DNA of 64,000 bases from Benincasa hispida (Eukaryota > Streptophyta > Magnoliopsida > Cucurbitales > Cucurbitaceae). This document shows, in pieces, positions 23,131 to 33,929 of the stretch. The translations under genes and the position numbers were made by a program. The notes under the pieces were generated by a model. That model did not search any database, was not told the DNA's origin, and worked only from the letters and a program-made list of their open reading frames with translations. The stretch spans positions 47,529,315-47,593,314 of the forward strand of contig NC_052349.1 in assembly GCF_009727055.1 (NCBI RefSeq), written 5' to 3'. How positions within the stretch are numbered: position 1 is the first letter of the stretch; every line of letters starts with the position of its first letter.

Positions 23131-23335
23131 TGCTTCTTTTTAGAACAAAATTTTAAATAAATGACCCGGTTAGCCCAAACCAACCCAACTCATATTTTAT
23201 GGTTGGGTCGGGTTAGGTTCATTTTTTTAATAAGGGTTATTTGGGTTGAAAAAATTTACAACCCGAACAATTGGATTAGGTTTAAAAAGTTTTTCAACCC
23301 AACCCAACCCAACCCATGAACACCCCGTACAATTT
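23131..23335. repeat. hAT-like MITE fragment rich in AACCC
   Basis: Contains GGGTCGGGTTAGGTTCA and, further on, CAACCCAACCCAACCCAACC followed by catGAACACCCCG. Read from the right end this starts CGGGGTGTTCATGGGTTGGG, a terminal type common in hAT-related MITEs. I could not identify the left end or a target-site duplication. Confidence 0.4.
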
Positions 23336-23667
23336 AGAGAAATATTATATTTTTTCTATTTCAGTATCTCAAGTATTTGAAACTCGAAAATTGCAAGTTG
23401 AGTGTTGAAAACTCGACAAGTATGCAAGTCAAGTGTTGAACACTCGATAAAGGCATTTTATTATTTATTATTTTCGACAACCATTTTCATTTTCTTTGTT
23501 ATTATTTTCGACCACTATTTTATTTGTAATTATATTTCTTGTTGTATTTCTTAATAACAGTCGAGTGTTCACGCTTTCTTTCATAATTTAAAACTAATAA
23601 AATGTAAATTAAAATGTTCATATTAATACAACTATTATCTGATTCATTTAACAATAATTTTAAAAAA

Positions 23668-25342
23668 TCAATGTATCCCACAAGGTGGACGTCGTCAATT
23701 TCAAGCTAGTTGTCGTCGTCGACTTTGAACTTGAGGTTGCTTTGGTTTCTTTTGATGTTGCTCTGGTACTTTTGCAGGCACTTTATAGCATAAATATTCA
23801 TTATGCTCTCCACGGCCGCGACCATGTCTATGCACGTATGATGACGATGGACCAGCCTCTAAATCATAATATCCTGAACTAAATACTAGCATCATCATCA
23901 TCGGATTAACATAATCAATTTGGCTCTACATCTGCATCATAGAAGGTAATTCTTCCACATTGTGGCAACTCATCAAACTCATCTTCTTATTCTCGAATAG
24001 GTCCCCTACATTTAGGAACTGGCGGACGAACAATAGGTGTATCGTACATATAATGTATCTTCTCCATATAGCTTTCGTTGTTACGACATATAGCAAGAAC
24101 CTGGTTCGGATTATTTGCAACATCACAGAGTCTACTGTTGTTCGATATCTATGAATTATAAAATGATTAGACAATATTGAAAATAAACTTAAATTAGAAA
24201 TAACTAGACAATATTTATTTATGTACTAGATGACCCACAACTGCTCCTGAATGAGTAACATAGCGCCTTGTAATATTATCGTACCAGTTGATGTAATTTT
24301 GAGTGACATCCCTATCAAATTACCAATAGAAACCCCCATTACAATAAACCTTGCACGATAGTGCCATCGCACTACCAAGTGTGCAGGTTTTTTAGACCAA
24401 TCTCCAATTCTTAAGTCGATGTCATGCAATTGGGGTTCAGTATTACAAGGCAATGGGACATCCTGCTCGAAACCACTCACCAATGTGAAACCATATGAGA
24501 GGACTTATCGTCCGCAATATGTTTTGACCATTTGTACAAAAATTGGGCAAAGTGTACATTAACAATTTGTATGACTCGTCCCAGTCACCAAACACTTCAG
24601 TCAATGTCTTTCTTTTGCCCTCCTACACCCTATGGTAAGGAACATGATATCTAAAAAAAATTTTATGCCAGACTGCAATTGTGCCACGCTGATGGATGGT
24701 TTTTCACTTACAGCATCACAAAACTCTAGTGGAATCATCGATAAATCTAACTGCACATGACTTTGACTAGGTTCTGAGTAAAACATGTATGTTGATCAAC
24801 ATACTTAGTGATCTCAAAAAAACCATACGACTTTTTCTTTGTTGCACGAAGTCTCTATTAGCAACCTTCCTCCCACTTCTTACCGCGAATTGCCTAAATT
24901 GTCGGTGTCGATTCCAAACCCTTATATGGTACTTGACACTTAATAGAAAAACATTTGACTACGTGTTATAGCATTTCTTTGTTTTGAAAAATCATCTCCT
25001 TATACAATTAGGTATTGTCAACATCCACAAGGGCTAAAATTGGGCCATGTTCTTGAATTCTATTTTTTACATTCATATCCAAATCGTTGTATCTAAAGGT
25101 AACTCATGTTCACAACCATCAAAATCCAACTCTTCAAATTCATCATCCGTTTCTGTTCTAAAATCCATGTATTGATTGTTAGCCACCATATCTTTATCAT
25201 CACAAGGTGGTGCAACTGATTCAGAATTAGGGTTAATACATTGAATCGGATCTTCAAACTGACTAAAGGATGCATTCATGTTTATATCCAACCATATGCT
25301 ATTCACACTAACATATAAATGCACTAAATTCGAGAGTGACAT
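23668..25342 (-). pseudogene. Chimeric MULE transposase N-terminus / plant mobile domain C-terminus
   Basis: From the ATG at 25342 the minus strand gives VHLYVSVNSIW and an acidic linker (to 25073). In shifted frames come FQNKEML (about 24990), KKWEEGC and a WRLRATKKKS(Y)GFFEITKY...HTC stretch (about 24800-24900), the Cys/His DNA-binding region of MuDR-type transposases, and then LTEVFGDWDESYKLL (about 24565-24610). The DDE catalytic core that should follow is absent. Instead, from about 24540, a PMD C-terminus appears: ISPLIWFHIGEW, QLHDIDLR, WHYRARFIVMG, NYINWYDNITRRYV (24230-24320). A GTACATAA...TTCATAG intron (about 24133-24225) follows, then a last exon ending at 23668. Several frameshifts and stops. 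It pairs with the broken exon at 1-513. Confidence 0.75.
24133..24226 (-). other. Probable intron in the MULE-PMD pseudogene
   Basis: On the minus strand GT(ACATAAATAA) follows the codons for GHL and the segment ends in TTATAATTCATAG. The reading frame continues after it as SNNSRLCDVANNPNQ in phase. The same acceptor occurs at 35-47 in the other copy. Splice use is inferred from sequence only. Confidence 0.6.
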
Positions 25343-25667
25343 CGCGATTCAGAACATCAAGTTCATTGCTTGTTCATTAGGAATAGAGAATGACATAAAC
25401 CTTACTGATCCTGAAGTGATAGATTAGGATATCTATATATTATTTATAATTTATTTACTCTCATATCTACACCAAGTGACTACACCAAGTGACATCCCTA
25501 CCATTTCAACGAATTGTTAAAAAACAAGCCCACAATTTACATTGATGCTAAAACCCCCCACATGGTAGTTGGTCATAATCTACTCCATCAACACCATCAA
25601 CCATACTACCATTTGTAAAAAAAAAACATAAATCCCAAATATTTGTCCGTCATTTTCTTAAAAAAAA

Positions 25668-26160
25668 AGGACAAAAAATACATTACCAGTTATTTTACTA
25701 CTTATAAAACTTAAATACAAACAAAAACATAAACAAAATATTAGAAATATTAAAAACTAATAAAAAAAACTTTGAACAACAAACTTAAATACTAAAACAA
25801 TAGAATATATAAGAAATATATATTAAATAAAAAAAACTTTTTGTATTAAATAGCAAAAACAACTACTAAACTTTTTAAAATGCACTAGTACTAAAAGAAT
25901 AACACTAATACTAACAAAATCTAATATTATCTAAAATACAGAAGAAAAAAAAACATTAACATGGTAGGTCTAACATAATATAAATAAGATTATTAAAATA
26001 TATATATATATATAAAAACTACTAACATCAATATCTAAATGTTATTGAATTCAACAACTATTAAAAAAAGTTAACCTGATAGATTTACTAACATTAATAT
26101 ATAAGAAATTAAAATGATATATCTAAAATAATATAAATATATAAAAAAATACGTAAAAAT
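25668..26160. repeat. Direct repeat, unit 1
   Basis: About 490 bp, repeated at 26172-26632 with the same order of landmarks: 'aaacttaaatacaaa', 'aaaatgca(c/t)tagtactaaaagaataacac', 'aacattaacatggtaggtcta', 'ttattgaattcaacaactattaaa'. Diverged by substitutions and indels, so it is an old tandem duplication. Confidence 0.85.
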
Positions 26161-26171
26161 TAAAAAAAAAA

Positions 26172-26632
26172 AAGACAACCAATACATTTACTAATTTTAT
26201 TACACTTGTCAAACTTAAATACAAATAAAAAAACAAAAATATAAACAAAATATTAAAAACTAATAAAAAAATATTGAACCTCAAACTTAAATACTTACCA
26301 TTGAATGTTATAAGAAATATATATTAAATAACAAAAAAAAAATTGTATTAAATAACAAAAACAACTAGTAAAACGTTTTAAAATGCATTAATACTAAAAG
26401 AATAACACTATACTAACAAAATCAATTATTATTTAAAAAAAAAAAAAAAAAAAAACATTAACATGGTAGGTCTAATATAATATAAATAAGATTACCAATA
26501 TGTAAATATTATTGAATTCAACAACTATTAAAAAGATTAACCTGATAGATCTACTAACATCAATATATAAGGAATTAAAATGGTATATCTAGAATAATAT
26601 AAATATATATAAAAAAAAAAAAACTAGTAACA
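26172..26632. repeat. Direct repeat, unit 2
   Basis: Second unit of the 25668-26160 duplication. Confidence 0.85.
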
Positions 26633-26939
26633 AATAAAAAGTAAACCCACAAAATCTAATAGCGGTTTTACTTTTTTCCTCAAAGTGACAATGGTCCATA
26701 TTTTCTTTGTTATTTGTTATTCGGCAACAAAAACTACGAAAAACTAGAATATTTTGAGAATATGGAACTATAACTTATTTTTAATTTAGAAAAAAAGCTA
26801 GGAATTTTGTTGAGTGAACGTTACCTTTTTTATCCTTTGTTTCCCACACAACAATAAAAACTATAAAAGAAATATAATAGGATGAGAATAGGAACAAAAC
26901 TTATAATTATTTTTTAAAAAAATTAAAATTTGTAAAGTA

Positions 26940-27302
26940 AATGTACAAACCTCACAATTTGATGGCGGATGCGGGGAAGAAGAGGATTTAGTAACAATTT
27001 TTGGAAGAAGAAGAAAGAAAAGATGATCTAAGAGAAAAAAGAGTAAAAAAGAGAGAGCGGTTTTTTATAAGTTTTGGAAAGAGAAAAGAGCAAAATTTTG
27101 AGAAGTTTTGGAAGAAGAAGAAGACGACAAAGAGCAACCGAAGGCAGTAGCTGAAGGATCTCTTAACGAAGAGCATCCATGAGCGAATTCAGATCTTTTC
27201 GATTTCATCCTAACCGAAATACAACACATACATTCTAACATACAGTTATGCAAACAAACAGTAATTAATGGCATCCTTTGAACACAAAATACAAGGGAAA
27301 GA
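26940..27302 (-). mobile_element. Copia internal leader fragment
   Basis: Lies just past the primer-binding site on the minus strand. The frame 27065-27310 includes MKSKRSEFAHGCSSLRD and a poly-Ser run. It is the start of an internal region that is cut off after about 350 bp. No pol domain is present. Confidence 0.45.
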
Positions 27303-27314
27303 GTTCTCATACCA
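27303..27314 (-). other. Primer-binding site (initiator tRNA-Met type)
   Basis: The minus strand reads ACTGGTATGAGAACTC directly after the LTR end TCTTCA. This is close to the TGGTATCAGAGC complement of tRNA-iMet used by copia elements. Confidence 0.65.
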
Positions 27315-27316
27315 GT

Positions 27317-29276
27317 TGAAGACGCTCTTCAAGCTTTGGAGCTCAGATGCAGCAGAAGACCTCTACGTGATCTCTATCGCCCAGCAAATGCATCGGTTGT
27401 AGCAGCACGATTAATCACGAATAAATGAACGCAGCGGGGACGACACCACCAAAATGGAGCCCTTGGTATTCTCGGAGTGAGAATCCAAAGTGTGGTCTTT
27501 GGTGAGTTTGGTAGAGGTAGAAGGAAGAACAAATCGTGTAGACGATAAGCAAGTGGGAGAGAAAAGGAAGCTATCGTAAAATGCTTATCGTTTAGAAGAA
27601 GCTACACGATTGTGTAGGTTTTATTAAGCGATCGTTTAGAAAAAGATAGACGGTCGTTTAGAATACACGGCACACTATACGATTGTTTAGGAAAGCTATG
27701 CGATCGTTTAGGAATTAGCGTGCAATTGTTTAGACGGGAGGTGTGCAGTCGTTTAGGTGCTGAGGGACTATCGTATAGGCTCTCGACTATGCGATCATTT
27801 AACATTTCCACACCGATGCCAAATTTTTCGAACTTTTCAAACTTTTGCAAAATGAAACAAAATTTTATTTTATTCTTCGGTTACAATAACCGAAGCGGCT
27901 ACTCCCACTAACGCACATCCGAGAGAAATTTTAAGCCAATTATCATATGATTAACCAATTAAATAATTAATAAATATGAATATTATATTCTTACCCTATA
28001 GTTTGATATCAGATATCTACTATAGTAATTTCTCCTCTACTTGATATAAATCATATTTATATCTAATTTCCTCCAAAATAATATATCTCATACATTTAGC
28101 CAATTATATCATATATAATTAACCAGTCCAATTATATCATATATAATCGAACTTTTTCGTGTCAATTTGAACATTTCAAATTAACCCAAATACTGATTCT
28201 TGACTTTATCCAAGCTACTCAGGGGACCTAATGGACCTGTGGCTCGAAGCTCCAACAGTTAGTGAATAGCTGACTAACTCTTTAGCCATGAGGTCCACCA
28301 TCCGTTAACTGTCAGGCATTCCATCAAAGACCAACAGCTGAACTCTTCTTACCACAGATATATTTCTATGTCCATCGGATATAACCAATCATGAGTACGA
28401 TGAACCTTCACAAATGCTCGTAAGTACAGCTGGGCCAAATTACCGTTTTGCCCCTATAGTTACATCTCACTCCTTAAGTACCACTAATTCCTCTAATGAA
28501 CAATACAACATAGTCCAACTATGTATGAACACCTCTCGGGCCAAGAGAAGGTGTGTGACACCACATCGTTCAGTCCTGGAATCAGCCCTGAAGGGAGCTA
28601 TCTATCTACTTACTCCTGCTTCGGGGAATGAGTGAATTCCATCTTGTGTAGCTGAGTTTCTAGCTCCCAAATCAGACGAATCCCTAAAATGCTAGGTTTG
28701 AATCAGCGACTTGGCCACTCGTACCCATACAAATCAAAGGACTGTCCTCAATGGCAGGAGTTCCCAACTCACTCAGGATTGAGGTCATGTTACCTATGGT
28801 CATCCTAGTGAAGTGAAGTCTATGTCATGAACGGTGTTATATAACGAGACGTTAATACTTTGTGGTTAGGTCTTATACAAACTCTTTGTATAGGATGCCC
28901 CCGCTCGCATGTCCCCTACATTAATGATCGGGATCAGACCATCTGTGACAAGTCACAACACTTGTGACCATTCCACAAAGTGGGCCGCATTCGTAGCGTT
29001 ACTAGGATAAGGTTTCCCTCCTACATCCATATACTACAAACCATTTTGATTATCACCCAAAGACATGATGCACTTATATGTCACCACTTACATGCTTAAG
29101 TTACATATAGGTAACCAGGGATTTTATGTTTATTGGTTTTGTGGTAAAGCAAATAAAACATGCAACTGAGCAAAAAACAAGATGTGAAGTAAATATCATA
29201 TATTATACAACACAAGCGTTCGTACAAACTGTTTACAAACTACAGGACACAAGACTTTAGGGCATCAACCCCAACA
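27317..29276 (-). repeat. Ty1/copia LTR flanked by both PPT and PBS
   Basis: On the minus strand it starts TGTTGGGGTTGATGCCC (29276) and ends GTCTTCA (27317). It belongs to the same LTR family as 29849-31826, 37456-38955 and 35318-34900. It is preceded on its own strand by a copia polypurine tract and followed by a primer-binding site, so it is not an ordinary 5' or 3' LTR. No TSD: flanking pentamers differ. It contains tracts of 'cgatcgtttag' variants at 27590-27800 that form a short degenerate repeat series. Confidence 0.82.
27590..27800. repeat. Degenerate CGATCGTTTAG repeats within LTR
   Basis: 'acgattgt(t)tag', 'gcgatcgtttag', 'acggtcgtttag', 'tacgattgtttagg', 'atgcgatcgtttagg' and 'gtgcagtcgtttagg' recur at irregular spacing. 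These are possibly LTR regulatory repeats. Confidence 0.65.
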
Positions 29277-29315
29277 ATATCCCATTTATCCTAAAGCGAA
29301 GTGGGGTGTACATAA
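29277..29315 (-). other. Copia polypurine-tract region
   Basis: The plus strand ATATCCCATTTATCCTAAAG followed by cgaagtggggtgtac aligns with 35319-35353 (atctcccacttgttctaaagctagtggggtgtac), the 3' internal end of copia B. It is therefore the PPT region of a copia element whose body is missing. Confidence 0.75.
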
Positions 29316-29848
29316 AACTAGTATAAAACAATAAATGTTAAGGGTTATGGCTAAGTATAAAGGTCCAAGAAGAAGACGTTATGGCTAAGTACAACAATGC
29401 AATATGAGGGAACTATACGACCAACCTTGTATGCAGATGTTAAGGGTTAGGTTGACGAACGAGGCAACAGAAGATTATGTGTTGAAGGTGATGCCCAGAG
29501 GATATGATGATAAGTAGAAGTATGCATTGATAGAAAGAAGTTTAAGTGACTACAAGGCCACGCGATAAAATTAAGCTAAAGAGTTCAGCTTAATTAACTG
29601 ATAAGCAAGTCAGGTGGCAGCCTTGCAGACGTCAATTGAAAGATAAGTATTCCAGGTGCATTTAATTAGGTTGAAATATGATGCAAACCTAAGTATAAAT
29701 TAACTTGATGAAGAAGAGAAATGGTTTGCCAAAATTTTCCATGCCTGAAAGAAGAAGTGTTGTTGCCACCTGAAGACATTGAAGTTTGAAGAGTTCATGG
29801 CAAGCTGAAGGAAATTTGAAGGAAATTCCAATTGATTCAAAAGGGAAC
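29316..29848. other. Unidentified repeat-like spacer
   Basis: About 530 bp with no open frame of note. A phrase near 29346-29375 ('gttatggctaagta') recurs at 29379-29392. TATAAATT at about 29692 could be a promoter remnant of an LTR, but boundaries are not visible. Confidence 0.35.
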
Positions 29849-31826
29849 TGTTGAGTTTTATGTCCTAAAATTCGTGGTTTATAAACAATAAACTTATTCT
29901 GTTATTCAATAAAGATGTTATTAAAGTTTTAATTCAATAAAGTTGTTATTGAATATATGAATTGCTCATTTCATTTTAGAAATAAATCCAATAAACTTAA
30001 GATCCATGGCTATTACATGAGTATTTGAACTTTTGTGGAGACATAAGAATGGATCGGGTACGAGTAAATAGCTAAAATGATCTATAGTATACCAATAAGG
30101 TTTGATACCTTATTCTGGGGACACTATCGAATGTGGTCCACTTTTTAGATTTTATAAATGTTGTAAAGTGCTACAAACAAAGTGATCCTGATTCGTTCAT
30201 GTGGAGACATGAGGAATGGGGCCTCCTATGTAAAGTTTGCATAAGATCGGACCAAGAAATAAGTCACCCTTACTTTATAACATTGTTTACTGTTTAAGAC
30301 TGACTATTTTATAACAATGACCTAGGTAACTTAACTTTAATCCTAAGCTAACTATGAACTCCTATTTATTTGGTATTATCGTTAGATTTGCATGGGTGAG
30401 GGTTGGCTCAACAACGCTGACTCAATAAGCCTCCTATTTCAAGGGTAAGACCGGGTAGATAGCTGGGGTCATAGGGTGCAAGATGGAATTTATTCCTACC
30501 CACTTTTAAAGATAGTAGAGAGGTTGTTCCCTTAAATGCTGACTCCAGGTCTTAAGTAAGGGGCCCCGCCCTCTCATTGGCTCGAGAGAGACTCGGTTTG
30601 GTGATTGGATCTCAAACCAATTGTTCATTAGAGGATCAATGAGACTTAAAAAACAAGAGGTAATCTCGGGAGTAAAACAACTATTGACCCAGTTGTTATT
30701 ACGAACAACCTGTGAAGGGTTAACTTACTAATCATGGTTATATCGAGTGGACACAATATATCTACAGTGAGGGAATGTAACTACTGGGCTTTAATGGAGT
30801 GACACGGTAGTTAAAGAATGGACGTTGATTTGCTTTAAAGAGTATAGAAAATTAATCTCTGATTGTTGGAGCCCATGATTTGTAGGTCTATTAGGTCTCT
30901 TACTAGCTCACAAACGGAATAAACCTTAGAATAGTGTGATGAGTTAATTTGAAACATTCAAATTCAAAACAAAGGAATTAGTAATTATATGCAATATAAT
31001 TGCTCGTTTAATTATTCAATTAAATGAAATTGGAAAATTAATTAATATTTAAATATGATTTAAATATCAATTTCATGAATATGGAGGGATTCATGGTAGT
31101 GGAATTAGTGTTTAATTAATTTAGTATTTGATATTAAATTAATAGAATTAATTAAATTAATTAAATTAATTAAATTTTGAAATTTAAAAATTGAATTTTT
31201 GTGAAAATTCAAAATTAGAAAATCAATTTAATTTAATTTAATTTTTAGGAAAATTAAATTAAAATTTAATTTTTAAGAAATTTCAAATAATTGATTTTAG
31301 ATCAATTTTAAAAGAATTGATTTTTGAAAATTGAGAAAACTGGAAAAACCCAATCTTAGTGGGTCTTTCCAACTTGTGTCATCCAAATCCAATACAATTA
31401 TCAAGTAGGAGCTGGAATTCTTCTATGCAATGTGATTGCATGAAATGAATAATGAAAACCATTTGAGTTTGCTGAAGAATTGTAGCCATGCAGCTTAGTT
31501 TTTCATATTAGAGAAGTTGAAGAAGAGTTCTTCAACAAAACACAAAAAAACTACCTTCACTTCTAAAATTCTTCCCTAAATTAAGCTTATTTTGAGTCCT
31601 ACAACTCAATCTAAGGTCCTAGAAAATAGTAGGGAAGATCCTTTGTGGTTCACAAGTTTTTGGAGTAGTAATTGAAGCTGATTTCATGGAATCAAAGGAG
31701 TGCATCAAATGTATTTATGAAACCCTCTTGATATTCTATGAATATGTTGAATTACTTGCTAAAATTGATGAATTAGAGTGCTTAATTATCCTGGATTCTT
31801 TCGTTGTTAGCTTGTCACTTCCAACA
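29849..31826 (+). repeat. Ty1/copia 5' LTR
   Basis: 1978 bp, starting TGTTGAG and ending TTCCAACA, immediately followed by ATTGGTATCAGAGAC, a tRNA-iMet primer-binding site. Same family as the solo LTR at 19731-21557, with which it shares 'tatgtcctaaaa(c/t)tcgtggtttataaac' near the start and 'cattaga(g)gatc.(a/g)tg(a/g)ga(c/a)tt' in the middle. No 3' LTR or pol follows: it is interrupted at 32214 by gypsy A. Confidence 0.85.
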
Positions 31827-31842
31827 ATTGGTATCAGAGACA
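31827..31842 (+). other. Primer-binding site
   Basis: TTGGTATCAGAGACAA directly after the LTR end; matches the initiator tRNA-Met complement used by copia elements. Confidence 0.8.
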
Positions 31843-32213
31843 AATTTAAGCACTCAATTCGTGGTAATTTTAGCTTGGTGGGTGATTTTCATAAGATGTA
31901 TGAAAATGGTAGACTTATATGTTTTCTTTTCCAGTTTTGGCATTAAATTCTCTTCATTTTTGTTATAATTCTTGTAATTGACTCTTGATTGATAGGTCTT
32001 ATTGTGTGTTTCAGAGTGTAAATTTATTAAAGTCAATGGAGTTGAATTTAGGATGTAAGTGAAGAAAGAAGCAAAGGTGCTCAACAGCAGAATTTTGGTT
32101 TTAAGCTTCAACGTTGCTTCTATAACATTGTAATGCTACTGATAGCTTATAAAAATACAAGCTATCCCGACTTTTTACTTAGAATAATGAGGGTAGATGA
32201 GCAGAATATGTGT
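31843..32213 (+). mobile_element. Copia leader, truncated by gypsy A
   Basis: Internal leader of the element above. An 86-codon frame at 31686-31946 spans the LTR/PBS junction and is not credible as a protein. No gag motif before the next LTR. Confidence 0.5.
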
Positions 32214-32452
32214 TGATAATATTAAGAGTTCATTTGAAATAATAAACTTGCATTAATTTACACTAAAAATCTTAGTGACCCTATATCATGTGTTATCCTA
32301 CGTCAAAGTGTCTATTTTGTAGTTATCGCAGGAATTGATCGCATGTGTTGATCTCAATGAAAAAGAGTTGGTCACATGCACTATCGAAATACAAAATGAT
32401 AACCATGATAGATTTATGATCGTAAAGAGTGGGTGGAATGCGTAAAGCGATA

Positions 32453-32588
32453 AGATCATAATGACATTCTCGCCTACCGCGTCAGTGATGGTGACTAATC
32501 AGAGCGGGATTATCCAAGGGATCAGATTACGATGACATTCTGACATACTGCGTCAGTGATGGCAGCTAATCAGAGCGGGATTATCAAA
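32453..32588. repeat. 65-bp tandem duplication upstream of TATA box
   Basis: Units 32453-32517 and 32524-32588 share 'atgacattct..c.tac.gcgtcagtgatgg..(a/g)ctaatcagagcgggattatc'. Its position just upstream of TATAAATA suggests an LTR enhancer-type repeat. Confidence 0.85.
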
Positions 32589-32606
32589 GCTATCGGCGTT
32601 AAGCTT

Positions 32607-32614
32607 TATAAATA
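32607..32614 (+). promoter_or_regulatory. TATA box of gypsy LTR A
   Basis: TATAAATA in a less AT-rich context, downstream of the 65-bp duplication. Confidence 0.6.
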
Positions 32615-32886
32615 GAGCCTTGGTGCCAATGTTCAAACATCTGGGACTTCTGCCTTGGGTAGACTCTTTTGATCACAGGCAAGAGCATAAGCAAGAATTT
32701 CTCTAAGAGTTCTTCACTTTCACAACCACTTCCGATTGATGACCGGAGCTTCGCCAAAGATAGAGCTCGAGAGGACCTACTCCACCACTCATCCATTGCA
32801 CCACTGGCAACCTTGACATTCATCTTATAGAAACAAGAAATTGCCTACATCTAACCTTCCATCTCTATTTCTCACCTCTGTATTAT

Positions 32887-33116
32887 ATTACATTTTGGCT
32901 TAAGATATTAATACATTTTATAATCAATGCATCTCTCTAATTCTTTCAATATAATTTCCATTATCTTCTTCTACTTTATCGTTTTTTCTTCATTACCATG
33001 AATTACATTCTGGCTTAAGATATTAATACATTTTTTAATCAATGCATCTCTCTAATTCCTTCAATATAATTTCCATTATCTTCTTCTACTTTATCGTTTT
33101 TTCTTCATTACCATGA
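32887..33116. repeat. 115-bp tandem duplication
   Basis: Units 32887-33001 and 33002-33116 are nearly identical ('attacatt(t/c)tggcttaagatattaatac...'). Both units are also present in the second locus copy (about 42434-42655), so this duplication is real, unlike the adapter-linked ones. Confidence 0.9.
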
Positions 33117-33239
33117 ACTAAGTGCGGATCGGAAGAATCATCACATATTCAATCATGCGTAATAGAGATATGACACGTGTAGGTGACAACCGAGAGGTGT
33201 GCGATGCACGAGTATAGCGAGTCAATCCTGTTTGCTTAG

Positions 33240-33277
33240 CTGTCTCTTATACACATCTAGATGTGTATAAGAGACAG
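33240..33277. other. Tn5 mosaic-end palindrome (library adapter)
   Basis: Exact 38-bp palindrome as at 12249. In the second locus copy the same flanks ('cctgtttgcttag' and 'gatcaacgcaac') are joined by 132 bp of real sequence (42780-42911) instead. Confidence 0.96.
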
Positions 33278-33282
33278 GATCA

Positions 33283-33382
33283 ACGCAACATCAATCATGC
33301 GTCATAGAGATATAACACATGTAGCTGACCACCGAGAGGTGTGCGATGCACGAGTATGGTGAGCTGGGATCACCCTTGCGAC
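33283..33382. repeat. 100-bp segment duplicated at an adapter
   Basis: Identical to 33421-33520; present once (about 42914-43013) in the other locus copy, so the repeat is artefactual. Confidence 0.92.
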
Positions 33383-33420
33383 CTGTCTCTTATACACATC
33401 TAGATGTGTATAAGAGACAG
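33383..33420. other. Tn5 mosaic-end palindrome (library adapter)
   Basis: Fourth exact copy of the 38-bp mosaic-end palindrome. Confidence 0.96.
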
Positions 33421-33929
33421 ACGCAACATCAATCATGCGTCATAGAGATATAACACATGTAGCTGACCACCGAGAGGTGTGCGATGCACGAGTATGGTGA
33501 GCTGGGATCACCCTTGCGACCAAACTTAGCGACTTGGTGATGTCTCCTCCCCAATTTCGCCTCTCCATGTATTTTATCACACATTAATGGTTGTCGCATC
33601 TCTAACGATTCTTATAGTTAGATTTTAATTGCTCACTATCTATTTAGCTAGGAGTAGGAGTAGCGCATAGTTAATCAGCTTTTTTCTTTTTATTTTTTTC
33701 TCCACCTCAAACGCATCACTTTACATTCCTCTTTTAGTTGCATGTCCCCGTGTTTGACCTCGGATCATCCTGAAAAACTTGCGATCTTGTTATACGTGAC
33801 GAGAGAGCAAGAAAACTTGTGATAGGAGTGCATGATCATTGCATTCAAACTTAATGCATAACACATACTCCTTAGATCAGTGCATGATCATCGTATCATC
33901 ATGAACAAATATCAACTTAATAATCAGCA

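Larger units (their letters stand above)
25343..26939. other. A-rich spacer
   Basis: No coding sequence. Extremely A-rich on the plus strand with a poly-A run near 26436-26456 and an (AT) tract near 26000-26016. Dominated by the two-unit duplication below. Confidence 0.6.
32214..33929 (+). repeat. Ty3/gypsy LTR 'A'
   Basis: Starts TGATAATATT (compare TGATAACGG of gypsy E) and ends AATCAGCA, followed by CCAAGTTTTTGGTGTCGTTGCCGAGG. That is a degenerate form of the tRNA-Asp type primer site seen after gypsy E. A TATA box (TATAAATA) is at 32607-32614. It holds two tandem duplications (32453-32588, 32887-33116). Two library adapters (33240-33277, 33383-33420) and a falsely repeated 100-bp piece corrupt it; the second copy of the locus gives the uninterrupted sequence. 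Confidence 0.75.

Noticed and set aside
23668..25342. A functional host PMD or phosphatase-7-long-form-like gene
   Set aside because: Several frameshifts and stops, fusion to a transposase N-terminus, and a second broken copy at 1-513 point to a transposon pseudogene.
27590..27800. CRISPR-like spaced repeats
   Set aside because: Short, degenerate and irregularly spaced words inside a plant LTR; no constant repeat or unique spacers.
33240..33420. Palindrome pair as a terminator, recombination site or transposon end
   Set aside because: The sequence is exactly the Tn5 mosaic end doubled, appears identically in unrelated contexts, and is absent from the other copy of the locus.
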